From Glycine soja (lineage: Eukaryota; Streptophyta; Magnoliopsida; Fabales; Fabaceae): a DNA stretch of 64,000 nt. The stretch lies in the NCBI RefSeq assembly GCF_004193775.1, contig NC_041004.1:5975309-6039308 (forward strand), in the 5' to 3' direction. Position numbers and translations under genes: made by a program. Positions 34,914 to 46,900 of the stretch are shown piece after piece (position 1 is the first letter of the stretch; each line of letters starts with the position of its first letter). The notes under the pieces are model-generated. The model saw nothing but the letters and a program-made list of their open reading frames with translations, did not search any database and had not been told where the DNA came from.

Positions 34914-37791
34914 ATTAAAGGTACTGCCTAAGCATTTAAAGTATGTTTTCTTGGAGGGTGACACCAAACCTGTAGTAATTAGTAATGCACTGACACAGGC
35001 AGAAGAGAACAGGTTGGTGGACATCCTGAGGAAGCATAAGGAAGCAATCGGATGGCATATATCTGACTTGAAGGGAATCAGTCCTTCGTACTGCATGCAT
35101 AAAATAATGATGGAGGACGATTACAAGCCTATTTGACAACCTTAGAGACGTCTGAATCCGACTATGAAAGAAGAAGTAAGGAAGGAAGTGCTTAAGTTGT
35201 TAGAGGCTGGACTCATATACCCTATCTCTGATAGTGGTTGGGTCAGTCCGGTGCAAGTGGTCCCCAAGAAAGGTGGAATGGCAGTCGTGAAGAATGAAAA
35301 GAATGATCTAATACCCACACGAACTGTCACGGGCTGGCGGATGTGCATTGACTACCGCAAGTTAAACGAAGCCACCCGGAAGGACCATTTTCCTTTGCCC
35401 TTCATGGATCAGATGTTGGAAAGACTTGCAGGGCAAGCATACTACTGTTTCTTGGACGGATACTCAGGTTATAATCAAATCGCGGTAGATCCCAAGGATC
35501 AGGAAAAAATGGCCTTTACATGCCCTTATGGTGTTTTTGCTTATAGGCGAATGCCATTCGGATTGTGTAATGCACCCGCTACATTTCAAAGGTGCATGCT
35601 GGCCATATTTTCAGATATGGTGGAGAAGAGTATCGAAGTTTTCATGGATGACTTCTCGGTTTTTGGACCCTTGTTCGACACTTGTTTGGATAATTTAGAA
35701 AAGGTATTACAAAGGTGTGTCGAAACCAACTTGGTATTGAACTGGGAAAAATGCCAATTCATGGTTTGAGAGGGTATTGTTTTGGGTCTCAAGATCTCAT
35801 GTAAAGGCATAGAAGTTGACCCAACAAAGATAGATGTCATCGAGAGGTAGCCACCACCACTGAATGTCAAAGGCGTCAGAAGTTTCTTGGGGCATGCGAG
35901 CTTTTATAGGAGGTTCATTAAGGACTTCTCAAAAATCGCCAAGCCCCTAAGTAATCTGCTGAACAAAGACGTAGCCTTTAAGTTGGATAAAGATTGTTCA
36001 GCAGTGTTCCAAACACTGAAGCATAGGCTCACCACGACACCAGTAATGATTGCCCCAGATTGGAGCAAGGATTTTGAATTGATGTGTGATGCTAGCGACT
36101 AAGCAGTAGGTGCGGTTCTGGGACAAAGGCATGACAAGGTTTTTCACGCCATATATTATGCCAGCAAAGTCCTAAACGAGGCGCAATTGAATTACACCAG
36201 TACAGAGAAGGAGATGTTGGCCATTGTTTTTGCCTTAGAAAAGTTTTGGTCTTACTTGATAGGATCAAGGGTCATCATTTTCACTGACCATGCCGCCATC
36301 AAGCATTTGCTAGCTAAGGCGGATTCAAAGCCGAGATTAATTAGATGGGTCCTGTTGCTACAAGAATTTGATATCACCATCAAGGATAAGAGAGGATCCG
36401 AAAACCTAGTGGCTGACCATTTGTCCAGATTGAATAACGAGGAGATCACCAAGGAGGAACTAGAGGTAAAAGGCGAATTCCCTGACGAATTCCTCTTACA
36501 GGCCGACACTCGACCTTGGTTTACGGACATGGCCAACTATAAAGCCACTGGGATCATCCTAGAAGAATTTGATTGGAATCAGAAGAAGAAATTCTTGCAT
36601 GATTCACGCTTCTATGTCTGGGACGATCCTCATTTATTCAAGGCAGGGGCTGATAATTTGCTAAGAAGATGTGTCACGAAGGAAGAAGCGCGAAATATTC
36701 TGTGGCACTGCCACAGTTCACCCTATGGTGGTCATCACAATGGGGACAGAACGGCGGCAAAAGTGCTACAATCGGGTTTTTTCTGGCCCTCCATTTTTAA
36801 AGATGCCCACGAGTTCGTGCGTTATTGCGATAGATGCCAAAGAACAGGGGGAATCTCACGAAGGAATGAAATGCCATTACAAAATGTAATGGAAGTTGAG
36901 ATTTTCGACTGTTGGGTCATAGAGTTCATGGGGCCTCTTCCTTCTTTATATGGGAATGTCTACATCTTGGTAGCTGTGGATTACGTCTCCAAATGGGTGG
37001 AGGCCATAGCCACACCAAAAGATGACGCCAGGGTAGTGATCAAGTTCTTGAAGAAGAACATCTTTTCCCGTTTTAGAGTCCCAAGAGCACTGATTAGCGA
37101 TGGGGGCACGCATTTTTGTAACCATCATCTGAGAAAAGTCCTGGAGCAATACAATGTGCGACATAAGGTAGCTACACCTTATCATCCGCAAACAAATGGC
37201 CAAGCAGAGATATCTAACAGAGAGCTGAAACGAATCCTCGAAAAGATAGTAGCATCATCAAGGAAGGATTGGGCCTTGAAGCTCGATGACACACTTTGGG
37301 CCTACAGGACAACATTTAAGACTCCCATTGGCTTATCACCCTTTCAGCTAGTATATGGGAAGGCATGCCACCTACCAGTAGAATTGGAGCATAAAGCATA
37401 TTGGGCTCTTAAATTCCTAAACTTTGATAATAGGGCATGCGGAGAGAAGAGGAAGCTGCAGTTACTGGAATTGGAAGAAATGAGGTTAAATGCTTATGAA
37501 TCATCTAGGATTTACAAGCAGAAGACTAATAAGGCGTATCACGATAAGAAGTTACAAAAGAAAGAATTCTAGCCAGGGAAGTAGGTATTACTCTTCCCAG
37601 GAAAGCTGAAGTCAAAGTGGTCAGGATCGTTCATTATTAAAGAAATCAGACCTCAAGGAGCAGTAGGATTAGTGGACCCTCGAGCAGAAAATTATGAGAA
37701 GAAATGGATCGTCAATGGACAACGCTTAAAGATCTATAATGGAGGACAATTAGAGAAGTTGACGACCGTCGTGCATTTAAAAGATCCTTGA
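34914..37791 (+). pseudogene. Athila-like reverse transcriptase, RNase H and integrase remnant
   Basis: One frame with many stops. The RT (about 35160-35800) keeps WRMCIDYRKLN and the catalytic FMDD (near 35640). RNase H (about 36070-36420) keeps [10 protein letters not shown]. Integrase (about 36600-37420) has the HHCC zinc module, SDGGTHF and [13 protein letters not shown], so the D-D-E residues are present. Stops seen: 35134-35136, 35143-35145, 35767-35769, 35848-35850, 36100-36102, 37570-37572 and 37582-37584. Several are CGA-to-TGA or CAG-to-TAG type. The frame's natural end is TGA 37789-37791. Confidence 0.9.
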
Positions 37792-39056
37792 AAAAAGCTC
37801 TATGTCTAGCTAAAGACATTAAACTAAGCACTGGTTGGGAGGCAACCCAACATTTTATTATAGGTATTTCTGTTCTATCTTTGTTATATTCTGTCCTTAT
37901 TTTGCAATTGTTATTTCCTGTTTTGTTTCTTTTCCTTAAAAAAAAAAACACATGGCGCAAACAGGTGCAAGCAGCAAACAGGAGGGGTACCAATAACAAC
38001 TTGAAGTAGGTTGCACGAAGCCACGCGCTTAGCACGCGACCTCGCGCTAAGCACCCAGTTTTCCAGATGGATCCGCCGCTCACGACTTCGGAGGCCTATC
38101 GTCAGCAGGTCACCTGGCCAGGAGACCAGCCCTCCACTGACAGGGGGGAAGGGCCTTCTGGAGCCGCCGCTGAGGATCCTGCAGTTGATAAGGACCTCAT
38201 GGCTGGCGCTGATTGGGGCCCATGGGCAGATTTGGGAGGTGGCGCAGGACACTAGTTTTATTTTATTTTTCTTTATGTTTTTGTTTTATGTTTATGTTTA
38301 TGTTTTATGTTCTTATGTTTTAGGTTTTTATTTTAAGTTATTTTGTCATACTTATAGCTTATGTTCAAAATGAAAAGCAGTGGTAATATTATTAGATTTG
38401 AGCATATGCGTGAATAAATAAATTGCATGATAACTTGAGAAATGACAATTCTGAGTTTGTTCTGAAAGGTCCAACACTTGAAAGGCTACTAGTCATTGGA
38501 AAACACTGGTCTTGGAAGCAAAAGTTAGATCAAGGAATGAAACATGATTCACGGAAAAGGAAAGGTTAGCTTGATGGAATGAAGACACATCTGGTACGCT
38601 AATACTGAATTTATCCCGGTGAGAGTGTGACCTTAATTGTGAGAGAAAATGCCTGTTTTTAAACTTTTAGTTTTGCATCATTCTTGGACTGTTAAAATTA
38701 GTTACTTAAGGTGGATATGATCAAGGCCATGTTTGTTTTATTTCACCCACTCAGCCAAAAAGCCAACCCAACATAATTTTATCCCTTGCACCCATATTGA
38801 GTCGAAAGAATTATAATGATTTATTCTGAGTAGAACCCTAAGCCAAGAAATTGATATTCCTGACCTTGTGTAGGATTCTAAGAGAGCAGTAGGGTTCCAA
38901 ATGATATTAAGGCCTTAATTTGGGGGATTTTGAACAAATGGGTAAAGTAGCCAAGGAAATAGCACACACTAGAACACCTTTAAATAATTGTGAGCCCATT
39001 GTTATTATTATGCTTATTATTGAAAAAAAAAAGAAAAAAAGGGAAAAAGAAAAAGA

Positions 39057-39106
<50 letters not shown>

Positions 39107-39687
39107 AATAAATAAAAAGGGCAAGAATGAAAAAGAGAGGTGTCATTGGAAAGTGCTAAAGGCAAAAAGGGGCTTAAAGTGGGAAATAGATCTTGACAAG
39201 AATTTAAATTTTTGGAATGCATGCTCTCTTATAATCTTATATTTTGAATTTCCAAGAAAAACCATGATTCTTTGTTAGCTAGGCCCTATTACAAGCCATA
39301 AAAGTCCTTAGTGATCCACCAAAGGTAATTAAGGCTAACCTTAACCGAGATGAAGTACAAAACTCTTGAGTTTTATTTACAGGTTGTTAAAATTGCAAAC
39401 ACTTGACCAGACACTTGTGAGCAGAGAGAAATACCAGCTTTGTAAGGAAGTAAGGCAAGCCAGACCTGTTGGAATTCCAGATAATTGACTTGTTTATGCT
39501 CTCGTGTTTATGCTTTTATTTTCATATCATGACAGATGCAAAGAGACCAGTCAAAGGACCAAGGAATTGAAGTCATGGAGAGTGTTGGAATGATTGGAAC
39601 TTACTTGAGGAAATTTTTGCTTAAGAATGGAATAATTTTATTCTTCTTATTTGCTTGGGGACAAGCAAAGTTTAATTTGGGGGATTT
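37792..39687 (+). other. Athila-like 3' internal non-coding region
   Basis: About 1.9 kb between pol and the 3' LTR, where some Athila relatives carry an env-like gene. Only short frames are present, so no env-like gene can be claimed. It contains ttgggaggcaacccaac near 37835, a GC-rich cgcgcttagcacgcg/cgcgctaagc inverted pair near 38025-38055, poly-purine and (AT) runs, and a likely polypurine tract tttgggggat directly before the LTR (39677-39686). Confidence 0.6.
39065..39103. repeat. (AT)n microsatellite
   Basis: About 19 uninterrupted AT units preceded by a purine run (39022-39064), inside the non-coding tail of the Athila-like element. Likely length-variable between individuals. Confidence 0.95.
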
Positions 39688-40124
39688 TGATAACTGCTAA
39701 ATAATAGTGAATTAATAGTGGAAAATCGGTCTAAAATTAACTTAGAATTAATTATTTAGCAGTTATTTATGCTTTAATTTGGAAAGATTTAATTAATTTC
39801 GAATTTTGATTGCAGATGTGAAAAAGGGAGGTACAACAAGCAAAAAGGAGCAGAAATAAAGGAAAAAAAAAGAAGAAAATCAGAAAAAGCCCAAGCCCAA
39901 GTTTGCACCTATAAATAAGAGGGTCAGCCTAGGAAAACACACACTTCCTGAGAGCTCAGTTTTCAGACCTCTGGCACTCAGTTCTCTCCTCTTCCTTCCC
40001 TTTTCTTATATTCTCATTCTTTCTTTCACCCCCCTTCTCATTGTAAAGCCCTCATGACTATGAGTGGCTAATCCCCTAGCTAGGGCCTGGCAGGCCTAAA
40101 AAGCCAATGATGTATGGAGCATTT
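39688..40124 (+). repeat. Athila-like 3' LTR, first part
   Basis: This matches 30543-30979 with about a dozen substitutions and small indels. It ends at the CATTT target of the SIRE insertion (40120-40124). Confidence 0.93.
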
Positions 40125-41270
40125 TGAAATTCTGATACCAGGGGACAGATGTCGTACAGGATGTCACGACATCACGCTTCAGAACATGCAGATTGTATGT
40201 GTCCGTATGAACAGATTAAACAAGTAAATAACACAAGAGAATTGTTAACCCAGTTCGGTGCACCTCACCTACATCTGGGGGCTACCAAGCCAGGGAGGAA
40301 ATCCACTCTCAATAGTGTTAGTTCAAGGTCTAACAACCCCTGTTTACAACCTTCTCACCTAACCACTACCCGTGCGATCTCTACCTAAGACCCAATCTTA
40401 GATATGAGAACCTCTGCTCACTCCCTCTCACTCACACTCCCGTGTTTACAATTAATTCAAAGACACACCAGAGATCAACTCTGTACAAAAGAGATCAACT
40501 CTACACACTAGAGATCAACTCTAGACACAAGAGATCAACTCTACACACATAGGTCCAACACTTGATGCTAGGGTACCATCAAGGTGGCTCACAAAAGACT
40601 CAAGTCCCAAAACTCACAAAATAACTCTTCAATCCTGGACTTGGTCAAGAACTCGTGCAGCCTCCATGATTATATAGCCGTGTACGATTCTGGGCTGCAA
40701 GTTCTTGATGCTGGAGGAGATCTATCTCTTACCTGAAAATCTGCAGTTAAGGAACTAAAAGATACCTTTTGTTCTTTTAGTTTGAATCTTTAATCTTTAA
40801 TCTTTAATCCCTGAACGAACTCTTCTACTTTGAAATTCGAACTATAATGATCTTTTAATTCGTTCCTAAAGATAGATCTTCTTATCTCTTGCTAACTGCA
40901 CAATAATCTGTTAAAGATATAACAGATTTATATGTCCAGTATTTTCGGGCCAGATGTCGGGACATCGTATCCGACATCTTGGATCCTGCAGCTTCAATGC
41001 TTCACTTGACTTTTATCTTGCATTGTACAGCAATTCCAGTATTCTCGAGCAGGATGTCAGGACATTGTATCCGACATCGTGGATCCTTCAACTTCAATTC
41101 ATCACTTGACACTTTATCTTGCCTTGTGCATTGTGCAGCCCGATCTTATTCGTTGACATAACGTTGGACATCATGTGCAGCAACTCCAGCTTTCCTTCAT
41201 TGTCTAAGTGCTTATGTTTTAACAAAATCTTAGCCAACCTTTTTAAACTCAGTAGTGCTAAGCACTAACA
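40125..41270 (-). repeat. SIRE 3' LTR
   Basis: 1146 bp; on the plus strand it starts TGAAATTC and ends GCACTAACA. It contains three copies of the 26-bp half-site module (40148, 40953, 41053) and a four-unit tandem repeat at 40469-40549. Confidence 0.97.
40469..40549. repeat. Tandem repeat in SIRE LTR
   Basis: Four units of about 20 bp, each with agagatcaactct followed by a short variable part. An identical block is at 49089-49169 in the other LTR. Confidence 0.85.
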
Positions 41271-41790
41271 ATCTCCCCCTTTGGCAAATTTTGTCTAAAA
41301 CATACTTAGACACTTCCTGAGCAGGTACGAGCAGTTATGCAAGTGGGATCAGCAACATTCATTATCAGAGTAATCAAGCACAGCGGAAATTCTTCAAGTT
41401 GCTAATCTACAAGTCTTCTCCAGGATGTCAAGACATCTCTGATGACATCAGCTTTCTGCTTCTGCTCCCCCTGTCTCCATGCTTACTGCATCATCTTCTA
41501 TCAGCTACTAGTCTTCTCCAGGATGTCAAGACATCTCATGTGACATCCGCTATCTGCTCCCCCTGTCTTTATGCTCCTACTGCAGCATCTTCTAGCAGCT
41601 TCTAGTAGCTTACATTTGTCATCATCAGCAGCAGTCTCCCCCTCAACGTCATACAACTCCCCCTCAAGTCATGAATCATGCATACATCGTATCCTACTGC
41701 CATACATCTACTATTGCATACATTCAACATAATCATGCATAATAGCAAGCATAATACTATTACTCCCCCTTTTTAGACATAAATTTGGCA
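41271..41790 (-). other. SIRE 3' untranslated region with multiple polypurine tracts
   Basis: Directly beside the LTR the minus strand has CCAAAGGGGGAGAT (41271-41284), the primary polypurine tract for plus-strand DNA synthesis. Further ctccccct-type tracts occur near 41466, 41557, 41636, 41655 and 41763. Multiple tracts are a known mark of Sireviruses. Two 26-bp modules lie here, at 41424 and 41522. Confidence 0.8.
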
Positions 41791-41906
41791 AAAGTAGGAT
41801 GCATGAAATTAATGTGCAAATATTACAGACCAATAACAATCAATTGTTCAAAGGGGCATGCCCCTATATCTAGTAACAGTGAAAAACAAAATTAAAGGTC
41901 TGATGA

Positions 41907-43955
41907 TCATGGGGTGGCTTCAGAATCATCATCGGATTCTGTCTCTTCTGCTGCATCTTCCTCTTCCTCAGCAGCTTCTTCTTCTTCTTCAGCTGCTTCT
42001 CCTTCTTCCTCAGCTGCTTCTTCATCATCAATGCCACTCTCTGAGAGCCTTTTGATCAGCAGTTCTAGCTCCATCTTCTTCTCAGTGGTGGCTTTGATGG
42101 TTGCTTCCAGCACCTTGCATGTGTCCTTGAGTTCAGCAATCAGAGCATCCTTGGACACAGCACCTGAAGCAGCAGCTTTCCCTGATGTCGAGACAGATGT
42201 CGAGACAATGTCTGGGACATGTGTCCCTTCAAACAGTTTGTAATGCAGGGATAGAGGAGATTCTCTCTTCATCACAGAGTCAGTGTAGTTTAACATATTG
42301 GGATGCTGACTCAACATAATGCCACACAATACAGTAGGGAAGGCAATGGGTAATTTGATAGCAAATGATTCTGAATGCTTAACAGTTTGATCAAAAATAT
42401 AGTTTCCAAAATTAAATTTGGACTTGGTTCCAACAGCATACAGAAATTTACCCAAACCTGTGGCAATAGTGGAAGTATGATTGGTGGGTACCCAGTTTGC
42501 AGCACCAATCCTGTGTAGAATTGCATACTTCACACTTAGCTTCCCTGCTGAAAGCTTCCCTTTCTTCGGCCAATGCTGGACTTGTTTGGCAGTGATTTCC
42601 TTGGCAATTTGATGCTCAGAAACAGCAATATCGATCACTCCATCAGTAGGTCTGCCCAGATACTTGTTAATCACAGCAGGGGAGAATTTAACACACTTTC
42701 CTCTGACAAACACTCTTTGATAATCATCACTTTTTCTGTTTGATATGTCAGAGGGAATGTTGACAATGAATTCCCTGACTAAGCCTTCATAGCAATCTCC
42801 CAACTTGCTGACAGTCTTCAGCAGTCCAGCAGCCTTGATGAGGTCCATGATCTCCTTGCAATCCAAGGCAGCTCTTCCCAGTTCTCTTTCCAAGGCCAGT
42901 CTTCGTTGATACACGAATTTCCACCTTTCAGCATTGCCAATGGAGTGGAATGAAATGTTGTCCAATGGTGCATCAGGGACATTTCCAGGCACCTTCTTCC
43001 CTGAAGTCTTGGCCTTCTTAGATGTCGAGACATCTAGTTCGACATCCTCATCAGAATCGGATGAGGAAATTTCTTTCCTCTTCTTGGAGGGGATAGCAAC
43101 CTTGCTTCTTCTGGATGTGGTAGGAGTGACTGGAGTGCTCTTCTTCTGGGCCATAGTCTTGATTCGTCCAGACCTCTTGATGGGAGTTTTCCCTTTCCGG
43201 CTTTGTAATCGTTCTGCAACACCTGGTGCCAATCTGTTGGCAATGGGTTCCTCGTCAGATTCTACTTCTTCCAGGTCAATGAGTTCACCTGGAGCAGGTT
43301 CTGGTGCCCTTGGTGCAGGGGTCTCCTTTGTCGCTTGATCATCTTCCTCTGTTGATCTCTCTTTGCTGGGGGAAGAGAGTACTTCAGCATTTGGACCGGA
43401 AGATGTTGGAACATCTTTCTCAACATCAGGCACAGAAACACTTGGGGTGGACGATGTTGGAACATCTTTCTCAGCATCAGGCACAGAAGCATCTTTCAGA
43501 ATGCTACTCACAATACTGCGGATTCTCTTGTCCATCTCCGTGTCTACTTCCCTAGAACTCGTTGCAGAGCTAGGGTTCTCAGCAATCTTCACTCCCTGTG
43601 GTCTTCTGGGAACCAGTTTCTCAGGGACAGAGGCTTGACCAGGAATTATTTGGATGGGTTGGATGTTGAGTTCAGGTTGTTCCTGGTGTGGAGATGATGG
43701 GACAGATGGTGAACCAGAAGCTGCAGTTTCTTTTGATGAGGTAGCCATGGAAAAGCAGAGCGTTTGGAATGATTTAGTAAATCTCAGAAAACTATTGGGA
43801 AATGCTGATGAAAACACGAATGTCAAGCAGATATATATTTGAATGAGGAATGTAGAGGGCCGTGTGAAGCAACGGTCGAATTTTCCTTGGTTCAGTAGTG
43901 AACGTGCTATTAATGCTAAGTGATTCGTTTGGGCACGTTCAGATTGCTGTAGTTG
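41907..43955 (-). CDS. SIRE env-like protein (readthrough extension of gag-pol)
   Basis: This frame is in phase with gag-pol and has no stop between the UAG at 43956-43958 and its own end at 41907, about 682 codons. The first in-frame Met is at 43826. A hydrophobic stretch lies near that Met, followed by a Ser/Thr/Pro-rich part. Near 43378-43500 a 51-bp tandem duplication encodes repeated PDVEKDVPTSS. A folded middle follows (about 42950-42250), like the domain of plant retrotransposon env-like ORFs. The C-terminal coiled coil (KDTCKVLEATIKATTEKKME) ends in a Glu/Asp-rich tail. The role of Sirevirus env-like proteins is not established. Confidence 0.88.
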   Translation of the reverse strand, partial: QLQQSERAQTNHLALIARSLLNQGKFDRCFTRPSTFLIQIYICLTFVFSSAFPNSFLRFTKSFQTLCFSMATSSKETAASGSPSVPSSPHQEQPELNIQPIQIIPGQASVPEKLVPRRPQGVKIAENPSSATSSREVDTEMDKRIRSIVSSILKDASVPDAEKDVPTSSTPSVSVPDVEKDVPTSSGPNAEVLSSPSKERSTEEDDQATKETPAPRAPEPAPGELIDLEEVESDEEPIANRLAPGVAERLQSRKGKTPIKRSGRIKTMAQKKSTPVTPTTSRRSKVAIPSKKRKEISSSDSDEDVELDVSTSKKAKTSGKKVPGNVPDAPLDNISFHSIGNAERWKFVYQRRLALERELGRAALDCKEIMDLIKAAGLLKTVSKLGDCYEGLVREFIVNIPSDISNRKSDDYQRVFVRGKCVKFSPAVINKYLGRPTDGVIDIAVSEHQIAKEITAKQVQHWPKKGKLSAGKLSVKYAILHRIGAANWVPTNHTSTIATGLGKFLYAVGTKSKFNFGNYIFDQTVKHSESFAIKLPIAFPTVLCGIMLSQHPNMLNYTDSVMKRESPLSLHYKLFEGTHVPDIVSTSVSTSGKAAASGAVSKDALIAELKDTCKVLEATIKATTEKKMELELLIKRLSESGIDDEEAAEEEGEAAEEEEEAAEEEEDAAEETESDDDSEATP

Positions 43956-43958
43956 CTA
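43950..43958 (-). promoter_or_regulatory. Probable UAG readthrough site between SIRE pol and env-like frame
   Basis: The minus strand reads TAG CAA CTA. This fits the leaky-stop pattern UAG-CAR-YYA known from tobamovirus-type readthrough. Stop-codon suppression has been reported for SIRE1 env-like expression. The env-like frame continues in phase for about 682 codons. Confidence 0.8.
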
Positions 43959-46900
43959 TAATTCCTCTAGCACACAAATGCCCAGCTTGCCCCTCAGTTT
44001 TTCAAACTGATTTGCATCCAAAGCCTTTGTGAAAATATCTGCTATTTGTTCCTCAGTGTCAACATGCTTCAGTGTGATCACTTTATCATCAACAAGATCT
44101 CTGATATAGTGATGTCTAATGTCAATGTGCTTGGTTCTGCTGTGTTGAACAGGATTTTTAGAAATATTAATAGCACTCATGTTGTCACAGTACAATGTCA
44201 TGACATCTTGTTCGACATTGTACTCCTTCAGCATCTGCTTCATCCAAACTAGCTGTGAACAGCTGCTTCCTGCTGCAATATACTCGGCTTCTGCTGTAGA
44301 TAGGGACACACAGTTTTGCTTCTTGCTGAACCATGAAATAAGATTGGTTCCCAAATAGAAGCATCCACCAGAAGTGCTTTTTCTGTCATCTGCACTTCCA
44401 GCCCAATCAGCATCACAATACCCAACCAGCATTGGATTTGAACAATGACAGTACATAATCCCATAGTCACTGGTGCCATTTACATATTTCAAAATTCTCT
44501 TTACTTGAGTCAAGTGACTTATCTTAGGATTGGCTTGATATCTTGCACAAACACCTACTGCATAGGTGATGTCGGGTCTGCTAGCTGTTAAATATAATAA
44601 GCTCCCTATCATGCTTCTGTACAGGCTTTGATCAACACTGGTGCCAGCTTCATCCTTTGACAGCTTCAAGTGAGTAGGTGCAGGTGTTCTTTTATGGCTG
44701 GCGTTCTCCATCCCAAACTTCTTGACAATGTTCTTTGCATACCTGCTTTGTGAGAGGAATATGGAGTCTTCCATCTGCTTCACTTGAAGTCCCAGAAAAT
44801 AAGTCAGCTCTCCAACAAGACTCATCTCAAATTCAGATTGCATCTGTTGGACAAAATGTCGAAGCATCTCATTCGACATCCCTCCAAACACAATGTCATC
44901 AACATATATCTGTGCAATCATCAAGTTTTCAGCATCTTGCTTGACAAAGAGAGTCTTGTCAATTCCTCCCTTCCTATACCCTTGCTGAGTAAGGAACTCT
45001 GTTAGCCTTTCATACCAAGCTCTTGGAGCTTGCTTCAATCCATAGAGAGCCTTCTTGAGCCTGTATACATGATCTGGATGAGTCGGGTCTGCAAATCCCT
45101 TTGGCTGCTCCACATAGACTTCTTCATTCAGGTATCCATTCAGAAATGCGCTCTTCACATCCATCTGGTACAGCTTGAATTTGAGGATGCAAGCCACACC
45201 AAGTAATAATCTGATGGACTCAAGTCTAGCAACTGGGGCAAAAGTCTCATCAAAGTCTACACCTTCAATCTGAGTGTAGCCTTGAGCAACCAGTCTGGCC
45301 TTGTTTCTGGTTATGACACCTTCTTCATTGGTTTTGTTCTTGAAGATCCACTTGGTGCCAATCACATTAGTTCCCTCGGGCCTAGGAACTAGCTCCCAGA
45401 CTTCATTCCTTTTGAATTGCTCCAATTCTTCTTGCATGGCATTGATCCAGAACTCATCTGTCAGTGCCTCTTTCACGTTCTTGGGCTCAATTTTGGAGAC
45501 AAAACATGAGTTTGAGACGATCTCAACCTCCCTTGATCTTGTAGTGACCCCTCTGTTTGGATCTCCTATAATCAGCTCCTTGGGGTGCATCTTCTGGATT
45601 CTAATGGAGGGTCTCTTGTCAGGTTGGTTGATGTTTGAATCATCTGTAGCAGGATCAGAGTTTTCTGCATTTTCTCCACTTTTAGCTGCATCTGCTACAT
45701 TGTCTCCCGATGTTCTGACATCTTCTTCGACATCTTTCTTTCTTGCTGGAGACAGATCATCAACAACCACATTGATGGATTCCATCACTGTTCTGGTTCT
45801 GGAATTGAATACTCTATATGCTCTGCTGTTTGTAGAGTATCCCAGGAATATTCCTGCATCACTCTTGGGATCCATCTTTCTCCTTTGCTCTCTATCTGCC
45901 AAGATGTAACATGGACTTCCAAAGATGTGAAAGTGCTTGACAGATGGCTTCCTCCCTTTCCAGATTTCATACAGGGTGGTTGAAGTCCCTCTTCTCAGTG
46001 TGACTCTGTTGTGGATGTAGCATGCTGTGTTCATGGCTTCAGCCCAGAGATTATAGGGAAGTTCTTTGGCATGAAGCATGACTCTAGCAGCCTCTTGCAA
46101 AGTCCTGTTTTTCCTCTCAACTATCCCATTCTGTTGTGGTGTAATGGCTGCAGAGAACTCATGAGTGATGCCTTCAGATGTGCAGAATTCAGTGAACCTG
46201 CTGTTTTCAAATTCTCTGCCATGGTCACTCCTGATTCTCTTGATGACACAGTCTTTTTCTCTTTGGAGTCTTAAACTCAACTCTTTGAATGCTTCAAAGG
46301 TTTCTGATTTCTCTCTGATAAAGTTGACCCAGGTAAATCTGGAGAAATCATCCACAACAACATAGGCATACCTCTTTCCTCCAAGGCTTTCAACTTGCAT
46401 AGGCCCCATCAAATCCATGTGAAGTAGTTCCAGTACCCTGGAGGTGGTCTGATGTTGAAGCTTCTGGTGGGACATCTTGACTTGCTTTCCAATCTGACAT
46501 TCACCACAGATTCTGCCTTCTTCTATTTTCAGATTGGGAATGCCTCTAACAGCACTTTTGTCAAGAATTTTCTTCATGCCTCTTAAGTGCAGATGTCCAA
46601 ACCTTTGATGCCATATTCTGACTTCATCTTCTTTGGAGGATAGACATGTGGAGGAGTAGCTGGTTTCTTGGGGTGTCCATAGGTAACAATTGTCCTTTGA
46701 TCTGCTGCCCTTCATTAGAACTTCACTCTTCTCATTTGTCACCAAGCATTCTGACTTTGTGAAGTTTACATTGAATCCTTCATCACACAGCTGACTGATG
46801 CTAATCAAGTTTGCAGTCAGTCCCTTCACCAGCAGTACTTTGTTCAGACTAGGAAGTCCATCATGAGCTAGCTTTCCCATTCCAATGATCTTTCCTTTAG

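Noticed and set aside
37790..37860. tRNA or structured RNA around ttgggaggcaacccaac
   Set aside because: The short inverted repeat recurs in Athila-type elements after pol; it does not make a tRNA cloverleaf.
38011..38373. Possible env-like gene of the Athila-like element
   Set aside because: Several short frames overlap here but none exceeds about 120 codons or shows a membrane or envelope-like domain; the GC-rich patch causes them.
39061..39222. Tyr/Ile repeat 'membrane' proteins
   Set aside because: Direct translation of the (AT)n microsatellite.
40149..40388. 79-codon frame identical at 48769
   Set aside because: Both lie in the SIRE LTRs; they are identical because the LTRs are, and they have no domain.
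41914..42243. Ser-rich plus-strand frame
   Set aside because: Antisense to the Glu-rich tail of the SIRE env-like protein.
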